A DNA stretch of 64,000 bases from NCBI GenBank assembly GCA_029817715.1, contig JARUPY010000292.1, forward strand, positions 1,014,001 through 1,078,000, read 5' to 3'. Below are positions 59,842-64,000 of this stretch, in pieces. Position numbers and translations under genes: made by a program. Under the pieces are notes generated by a model, which searched no databases, had not been told where the DNA came from, and saw nothing but the letters and a program-made list of their open reading frames with translations. This DNA is from Melastoma dodecandrum. Lineage: Eukaryota; Streptophyta; Magnoliopsida; Myrtales; Melastomataceae. The stretch's first letter is position 1. Each line of letters starts with the position of its first letter.

Positions 59842-60312
59842 CGGCGGACGACTCCGTATCAGGCGCCGCGGCGGGCGCGCCAGGATCACACCGCACGACC
59901 TTGGCCCCAGTATGGTTACCGAAGCTTAGCCGACGGCCGGTTCTCCCGGGCCGAAGCGCGGAAAAGCGGACGCCCGCCGACTCTCGCGAGCGACGGGCGT
60001 CCATGCTGGAACAAAACTGGAACGTGTCAAGTCTCGGGGGCGATGATCCCCAATGTTCACCGGTATACAGGGATGGAGGGACGTCGGAGTGGAGCCGCTT
60101 GCGGGGCAGGTCTTGCGCTGGATCCCGGGTCGCATTCCGCTGGCGCTGCATGCGCCCGGGAAAGGGTCGCGCCTTACTCCGCACCGTCCTTTTCCCGGAC
60201 GGGTGGAGCGAAGCGGAACTCGATCCGGGATCCAGCGCACGAAGTGCCGCGAAGCGGCTCGGCAAAACCGGCCCGACCGAATCCCAAGCCGGTCGGGCCG
60301 CGCCGAAGAGAA
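59842..60312. other. 471-base spacer between rplI and dnaB
   Basis: No gene. The dnaB-proximal part includes TATGGTTACCGAAGC and a GC-rich stretch and probably has the dnaB promoter. The rplI-proximal part carries the repeat element copy at 60092-60260, given separately. Confidence 0.5.
60092..60260 (+). repeat. terminal-inverted-repeat element, copy A
   Basis: A 169-base element. Left end GAGCCGCTTGCG and right end GCGAAGCGGCTC are near-perfect inverted repeats. Inside, GTCGCATTCCGCT and GCTGCATGCGCCCGGGAAAGGG match copy B at 63059-63187 (roughly 46 of 52 aligned bases, by eye). A second internal inverted pair around GCGCTGGATCCCGG and CCGGGATCCAGCGC is also present. No coding capacity. MITE- or REP-like mobile or dispersed element. 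Confidence 0.75.
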
Positions 60313-60885
60313 TCAGCCGCGGTCGTCGGCGCCCTCGCCGGCATCGGCCAGGGCCTGGCCGACCTCCAGGCCGAGGTCGTCGAGGTTGAACGCCTCGCGC
60401 TCGGTGACCGACTCGCCGCGGGCCTGACGCTCGGCCTCCTCGGGGCTGCGGGCGACGTTGACGGTGATCTCGACCTCGACCTCGGGGTGCAGCACCACCG
60501 GGACCGTGTGGAGGCCCAGCGTCTTGATCGGCTGGTTCAGGGTGAACTGGCCGCGATCGACCGTGAAGCCTTCCTTCGAGACGACCTCGGCGAGGTCGCG
60601 GGTCGAGACGGAGCCGTAGAGCACGCCGGTCTCGCCGGACTGGCGGATCAGGACGAAGCTCTGGCCGTTCAGCTTCTCGGCCACCGCCTCGGCGTCCTTC
60701 TTGCGGTCGAGGTTGCGGGCCTCGAGCTGGGCGCGCTGGGCCTCGAAGTGCTTCTTGTTGGCTTCCGTCGCGCGCAGGGCCTTGCCGCGGGCGAGCAGGA
60801 AGTTGCGGGCGAAGCCCGGGCGGACATTCACGGTCTCGCCCATCTGGCCGAGCTTGGCCACGCGCTCGAGCAGGATCACTTCCAT
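60313..60885 (-). CDS. rplI: 50S ribosomal protein L9
   Basis: L9 of 190 residues with N-terminal domain [36 protein letters not shown] (binds 23S rRNA), a connecting helix (about 43-75) and a C-terminal domain through about residue 150. The acidic extension beyond residue 150 ([13 protein letters not shown]) is common in alphaproteobacteria. It follows the DUF2232 gene by 41 bases and belongs to the rpsF-rpsR cluster. Confidence 0.96.
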   Translation of the reverse strand: MEVILLERVAKLGQMGETVNVRPGFARNFLLARGKALRATEANKKHFEAQRAQLEARNLDRKKDAEAVAEKLNGQSFVLIRQSGETGVLYGSVSTRDLAEVVSKEGFTVDRGQFTLNQPIKTLGLHTVPVVLHPEVEVEITVNVARSPEEAERQARGESVTEREAFNLDDLGLEVGQALADAGEGADDRG

Positions 60886-60926
60886 GGTCTTTCTCCTTCA
60901 GGTGGTCGGCCACGCGGGCCGGGGTC

Positions 60927-61940
60927 TCACGGCGCCGGATTGTCCTTCGGACGTCGGCGGTCGAGGGCGGTGTCGGCGAGGCCGAACAGGGTGAGGGCGA
61001 CCAGGGCGATACCCTGGGTCACGAACAGGATCAGGTACATGCCGAACAGCATCAGGGTGCGTCCGGGCCGGCCGCGGGAGCGGTCATGGAAGGCGGCGAG
61101 CCCCTGGAGCGCGAAGGCCGCGCTGAAGCCGCCCACAAGGGCGATGCCGAGCACGCCGACATAGCCGGGGGCGAAGCACATCAGCAGTGCGGCCCCGAGT
61201 GCGGCGAGCGTGATCCGCGGCATGGTTGTCGACGGGATATCGGGCCAGGGCCGGGGCAGGCGGCCAGAGATCTTCACAATCCGCGCGGAGGCCCAGAGAT
61301 AGAAGGCGAGCAGCAGCGCCAGCCCGTTGGCAGCGAAGGCCGGGACGACGCGCGCCAGGGCGTCGGCCATCTCGGTCCGGGTGACATCGGCCGGATCGGC
61401 ATCGGCCGGCGCCGTGTCGGGTTCGGGAGCCCCGGCGTCGGGCTGGGGCGCCGTGGTGCCGCGCGCCTCGGCTGGCGTCCGAGCCGCAGGCATGCGCGTC
61501 TGGACGAGCGTCTGAGCGAGGCTGCGCAACTGCCGATCGAAGGCGGCGTGGTCCGGAGAGGACAGGACCGCGATGGCGATGAAAGCCAGGGCCGCCGTGG
61601 CGGCGATCCAGCCGAGCAGGCGGCCGGTCGGATACCATTCGAGGCCGCGCGGCGTCTCGCGCCCGAGGAGCGTCAGATAGGCGAGCCACCACGCGGGCAG
61701 GGCGATGTAAGCGCCGAAGGCAAGGCCCATGAAGGGCGCGATCGCCAAGCCCAGCGCGAGGCTGCCGGCCGCGGCCGCCCACAGCGAAGCCTTGTGGCTC
61801 CAGCCGAGGCCGACGATCAGGATCGGCAGCGGCGCCACGAGGTAGAGCAGGATCGCGAGCGGCGTCGCCTTCAGGAGCACCCCGAACAGGAGTGCCGAGA
61901 CGAGGCCCGCGCCGATACCGATGCCGATATGCTGTGCCAT
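60927..61940 (-). CDS. DUF2232 membrane protein (YybS-like)
   Basis: A 337-residue polytopic membrane protein with about eight hydrophobic helices. The N-terminal GLVSALLFGVLLKATPLAILLYLVAPLPIL motif is characteristic of DUF2232/YybS, with a hydrophilic Ala/Pro-rich loop (about 145-190). This gene is placed between rpsR and rplI in many alphaproteobacteria. Function is unknown. About 130 bases separate it from rpsR. Confidence 0.88.
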   Translation of the reverse strand: MAQHIGIGIGAGLVSALLFGVLLKATPLAILLYLVAPLPILIVGLGWSHKASLWAAAAGSLALGLAIAPFMGLAFGAYIALPAWWLAYLTLLGRETPRGLEWYPTGRLLGWIAATAALAFIAIAVLSSPDHAAFDRQLRSLAQTLVQTRMPAARTPAEARGTTAPQPDAGAPEPDTAPADADPADVTRTEMADALARVVPAFAANGLALLLAFYLWASARIVKISGRLPRPWPDIPSTTMPRITLAALGAALLMCFAPGYVGVLGIALVGGFSAAFALQGLAAFHDRSRGRPGRTLMLFGMYLILFVTQGIALVALTLFGLADTALDRRRPKDNPAP

Positions 61941-62070
61941 GACATCCGCTGTCCCGCTGCCGCTGCGGCAGGGTTAGAGGCGACGCTGCGCCCCAACGAT
62001 CGGGCGACCTCGGGCCGCCCTCTGCGAGGACCGGCCCGGGCTGATGCCGGGCCGGTGGGTTCTTGGTGTC

Positions 62071-62328
62071 CTACTTGATCACGTAGGGCAGCAGGCCGAG
62101 GAAGCGGGCGCGCTTGATCGCCTGGGCGAGCTCGCGCTGCTTCTTGGCCGAGACCGCGGTGATCCGCGACGGCACGATCTTGCCGCGCTCGGACACGTAG
62201 CGGGACAGGAGCTTGACGTCCTTGTAGTCGATCTTCGGCGCGTTCGCGCCGGAGAACGGGCAGGTCTTGCGACGACGGAAGAAGGGACGGCGTCCGCCGC
62301 CCGCACCAGCACCAGCACCGAATGCCAT
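62071..62328 (-). CDS. rpsR: 30S ribosomal protein S18
   Basis: S18 of 85 residues: a glycine-rich N-terminus, then [29 protein letters not shown] and [32 protein letters not shown], the conserved rRNA-binding core. It is 3 bases after rpsF and co-transcribed with it; S18 binds S6 on the platform of the small subunit. Confidence 0.97.
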   Translation of the reverse strand: MAFGAGAGAGGGRRPFFRRRKTCPFSGANAPKIDYKDVKLLSRYVSERGKIVPSRITAVSAKKQRELAQAIKRARFLGLLPYVIK

Positions 62329-62331
62329 GGG

Positions 62332-62790
62332 TCAGCCCTCCCCGCCGAAGCTGCGCTCGCCGCGATCACCCCGATCGCCGCGGTCACCCCGGTCGCCGCC
62401 GAAGCCGCCGCCGAAGCCCTCGTCGTCACGACGACGGCCGCGCTCGCGATCCTTGCGGTCGTCGCGGTCGCGCTTCTGCATCATGGCGGACGGCTCCTGG
62501 TCGAGCTCCTCGACCCGGACGGTCATGAAGCGCAGGACGTCCTCGGAGATCTGCATCTGGCGCTCCATCTCGGCGATGGCGGCCGGCGGGGCGTCGATGT
62601 TGAGCAGCGCGAAATGCGCCTTGCGGTTCTTCTTGATCCGGTAGGCGAGGGACTTCACGCCCCACATCTCGATCTTCTCGAGACGGCCACCGTTCTGCTC
62701 GATCACACCCTTGTAGGTGTCGATCATCGTCTCGACCTGCTGGGACGTCACGTCCTGGCGGGCCAAGAGCACATGCTCGTAGAGAGGCAT
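62332..62790 (-). CDS. rpsF: 30S ribosomal protein S6
   Basis: S6 of 152 residues. Core [23 protein letters not shown] then [30 protein letters not shown] is complete. After about residue 110 a highly charged tail ([17 protein letters not shown]) is followed by glycine and GDR repeats, an alphaproteobacterial-type extension, here unusually regular. ATG 62790 (MPLYEH) is taken; an ATG at 62805 is also in frame. It heads the rpsF-rpsR-DUF2232-rplI cluster. Confidence 0.95.
   Translation of the reverse strand: MPLYEHVLLARQDVTSQQVETMIDTYKGVIEQNGGRLEKIEMWGVKSLAYRIKKNRKAHFALLNIDAPPAAIAEMERQMQISEDVLRFMTVRVEELDQEPSAMMQKRDRDDRKDRERGRRRDDEGFGGGFGGDRGDRGDRGDRGERSFGGEG
62357..62400. repeat. 9-base tandem units in rpsF
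   Basis: About five 9-base units with the pattern GATCACCCC/GATCGCCGC encode GDR/GER triplets on the minus strand. Length variation by slippage would change S6's tail without a frameshift. Confidence 0.7.
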
Positions 62791-63258
62791 TGTCGGGCCT
62801 TTCATCGTCAAAGGAAGCCCGGCCGCCGCGAGGCGGTTGGTTCGGGCCGGTTCATCTCGCGGATCGCTCGGCGCCAAGCCCTTCGAGCCGATTTTCAGGC
62901 CCGAGCGGTTGATCGAAGGCGGAGACACCGGACGACGGGATCGGGAAGAGCCCTGTGCCGCAAGCGGCACCGTCCGTTCAGCCCCCGGCCGGAGCGAACG
63001 CGAGGGGCGGCGGATAGTCGGTTTTGTCGGGGATGGCAAGTCGGAGCAGGATTGAGTTGAGCCGCTTCGCGGCGCGTCCGGGAAAAGGTTGCGCTTCAGG
63101 TTGAACCGCGGCGCCCTTTCCCAGGCGCATGCAGCGTCAGCGGAATGCGACCTGGGACCCGGCACGAAGAGTTTCGCGAACCGGCTCCGGGGAAACGCCG
63201 GCGACGACCGCGACCCGGCGCCCTACATGGGCCCGTGAAAACCACGGAGACCGGCCCG
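62791..63258. other. 468-base spacer upstream of rpsF
   Basis: No gene. The part next to rpsF (62791-63058) contains GCCGCCGCGAGGCGG-like stems and would hold any S6:S18 autoregulatory leader, which I cannot confirm by eye. The far part carries repeat copy B and the promoter of the exported SRPBCC-like gene. Confidence 0.45.
63059..63187 (-). repeat. terminal-inverted-repeat element, copy B
   Basis: A 129-base element in the opposite orientation to copy A at 60092. Ends GAGCCGCTTCGCG (63059-63071) and CGCGAACCGGCTC (63175-63187) form 12 of 13 inverted pairs. The central sequence reads, reversed, as the same GTCGCATTCCGCT...GCTGCATGCGCC core. No coding capacity. Together the copies flank rpsF, rpsR, DUF2232 and rplI. 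Confidence 0.75.
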
Positions 63259-63753
63259 GTGAACCGAGCAGCCCTCTTGGCGATCGGGACGGCTGTGCTC
63301 GCCGCCGGGCCGGCACGCGCCCTCGAAGTGACCCGTAGTCGCGATCTGCCCGCGCCGCCCGCCGCCGTGTGGGCGCTGGTCGGCGCGTTCTGCGCGATCC
63401 AGCTCTGGCACCCGCAGGTGGAGCGCTGCATCCTGTCGGCCGACGACGACGATGACGGCATCCGCGCCCAGATCCGCGGCCTCGTGGTGAAGGGCGGACT
63501 GGGCACGATCGTCGAGGTCGAGACGGACCGGGACGAGGCCGGGATGAGCTACAGCTACGGCTTCGTCCAGGGCCCACTGCCGGTGCGGGCCTACAATGCG
63601 ACCCTGTCGGTCCGGCCGAACGGCAGCGGATCGACGGTGTTCTGGAGCGCCACCTTCGACGCGGAGGGCATGAGCGACGCGGAGGCCCTCGCCGACATCA
63701 CCGGCGTCTTTGACGCCGGATTGGCCGGCATCGCCCGGGAGGCCGCCCGATAA
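63259..63753 (+). CDS. exported SRPBCC/polyketide-cyclase-like protein
   Basis: A 164-residue protein from GTG 63259 with a signal peptide (NRAALLAIGTAVLAAGPARA). The mature part matches the SRPBCC fold: LEVTRSRDLPAPPAAVWALVGAFCAIQLWHPQVERC at the N-terminus and a C-terminal helix DAEALADITGVFDAGLAGIAREA. Periplasmic SRPBCC proteins bind hydrophobic ligands; the ligand is unknown. GGAG lies 9 bases before the GTG; an earlier GTG at 63235 is also in frame. The repeat element copy B lies just upstream. Confidence 0.78.
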   Translation: MNRAALLAIGTAVLAAGPARALEVTRSRDLPAPPAAVWALVGAFCAIQLWHPQVERCILSADDDDDGIRAQIRGLVVKGGLGTIVEVETDRDEAGMSYSYGFVQGPLPVRAYNATLSVRPNGSGSTVFWSATFDAEGMSDAEALADITGVFDAGLAGIAREAAR

Positions 63754-63903
63754 AGGGTGGCCGAATCTCGGGCATCCGGCGAAAATGCGCCGTTCCGGCA
63801 CGGGGCCCCTCGCCGCGGGCGGTCCCGGGCCCGATGTGTGCGGCGTCGGCGCGGGCGATCGCCCGCCCGATCCCGGAGTCAGCCTCAGGAGGCCGAGACC
63901 CGC

Positions 63904-64000
63904 ATGCGCCGTCACCGCCACGCCAAGATCGTCGCCACCGTGGGCCCCGCCAGCGCGGCGCCCGACCGGTTGAAGGCCCTGTTCCTCGCCGGAGTCGACA
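63904..64000 (+). CDS. pyruvate kinase (5' end only, cut by window)
   Basis: The first 32 codons read RRHRHAKIVATVGPASAAPDRL followed by LFLAGVD, matching the N-terminal KIVATLGPAS...LFEAGVD start of bacterial pyruvate kinase, which makes pyruvate from phosphoenolpyruvate. ATG 63904 is preceded by AGGAGG at 63887-63892. The frame continues past the window end. Confidence 0.85.
   Translation, partial: MRRHRHAKIVATVGPASAAPDRLKALFLAGVD

Noticed and set aside
58123..61164. Plus-strand open frame of about 1000 codons opposite dnaB and rplI
   Set aside because: Same reason: it is a mirror of dnaB, rplI and the spacer, with low-complexity composition and no start signal.
1..64000. tRNA or rRNA genes
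   Set aside because: No T-loop GGTTCGA-type consensus in a cloverleaf context and no rRNA-like segment were seen. A tRNAscan and Infernal run would settle this.

Overview
The window reads as a housekeeping-rich piece of a high-GC (roughly 70% by eye, not computed) alphaproteobacterial chromosome, most likely a Methylobacterium/Methylorubrum-type member of the Hyphomicrobiales. Supporting signs are an RcdA (DUF1465) homologue, FlaF and FlbT, a CheZ-type phosphatase, an Omp25-like porin, the ubiA / rsmE / plant-type gshA neighbourhood, uvrC-pgsA-moaD, lgt-midA-pgeF and rpsF-rpsR-DUF2232-rplI-dnaB. I see no rRNA, tRNA, CRISPR array, prophage or intact transposase.

Layout. 1-8.5 kb: a TrmN6-like methyltransferase (cut by the window edge), DUF2007, polyprenyl diphosphate synthase, a MarR regulator divergent from a ClC-CBS channel, ispE, moeA and a class V aminotransferase. 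8.5-10.8 kb: a Wzc/GumC-type polysaccharide protein with a degraded ATP-binding loop. 10.8-13.1 kb: a 0.7 kb non-coding stretch with a perfect hairpin, a probable 6S RNA, then 5-formyl-THF cyclo-ligase and a YmdB-type phosphodiesterase. 13.3-16 kb: a MotA/ExbB-like plus OmpA/MotB-like pair and a miniature soluble chemoreceptor-like protein. 16-25 kb: an MsbA-like ABC exporter, rpmE, rcdA, an L,D-transpeptidase, a secreted phosphoesterase, a PfpI-family protein, a cold-shock protein and small unknowns. 25-32.5 kb: a CysQ/HisN-like phosphatase, ubiA, rsmE, gshA, a frameshifted secreted protein, tusA and a Nudix hydrolase.

32.5-38.2 kb is a second exopolysaccharide locus on the minus strand: a WecG/TagA glycosyltransferase, a GumC-type chain-length protein, a GT4 enzyme and a GT2-GT4 fusion. 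38.5-45 kb holds ccdA, small secreted or membrane proteins, convergent flaF and flbT, an SDR enzyme, a DMT transporter and an RraA-family pseudogene with at least four lesions. 45-54.5 kb: moaD-pgsA-uvrC, a CheZ-like phosphatase, a second L,D-transpeptidase, DUF2076, an outer-membrane porin, pgeF, midA and the start of the lgt cluster. 54.5-64 kb: lgt, a coupled cupin / SMP-30 / VOC operon, a DUF29 pseudogene, and the dnaB-rplI-DUF2232-rpsR-rpsF cluster. Two inverted copies of a short terminal-inverted-repeat element bracket the rpsF-rplI genes. The window ends in an SRPBCC-like protein and the first codons of pyruvate kinase.

Functional themes are isoprenoid/quinone synthesis (polyprenyl diphosphate synthase, ispE, ubiA), molybdopterin (moeA, moaD), envelope and exopolysaccharide synthesis, translation and replication. 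Several gene pairs are linked by 4-base GTGA stop/start overlaps, which point to translational coupling. The least ordinary items are the three decaying genes, the mini-chemoreceptor, the pseudo-kinase Wzc and the inverted repeat element. I did not find a clearly new multi-gene system.
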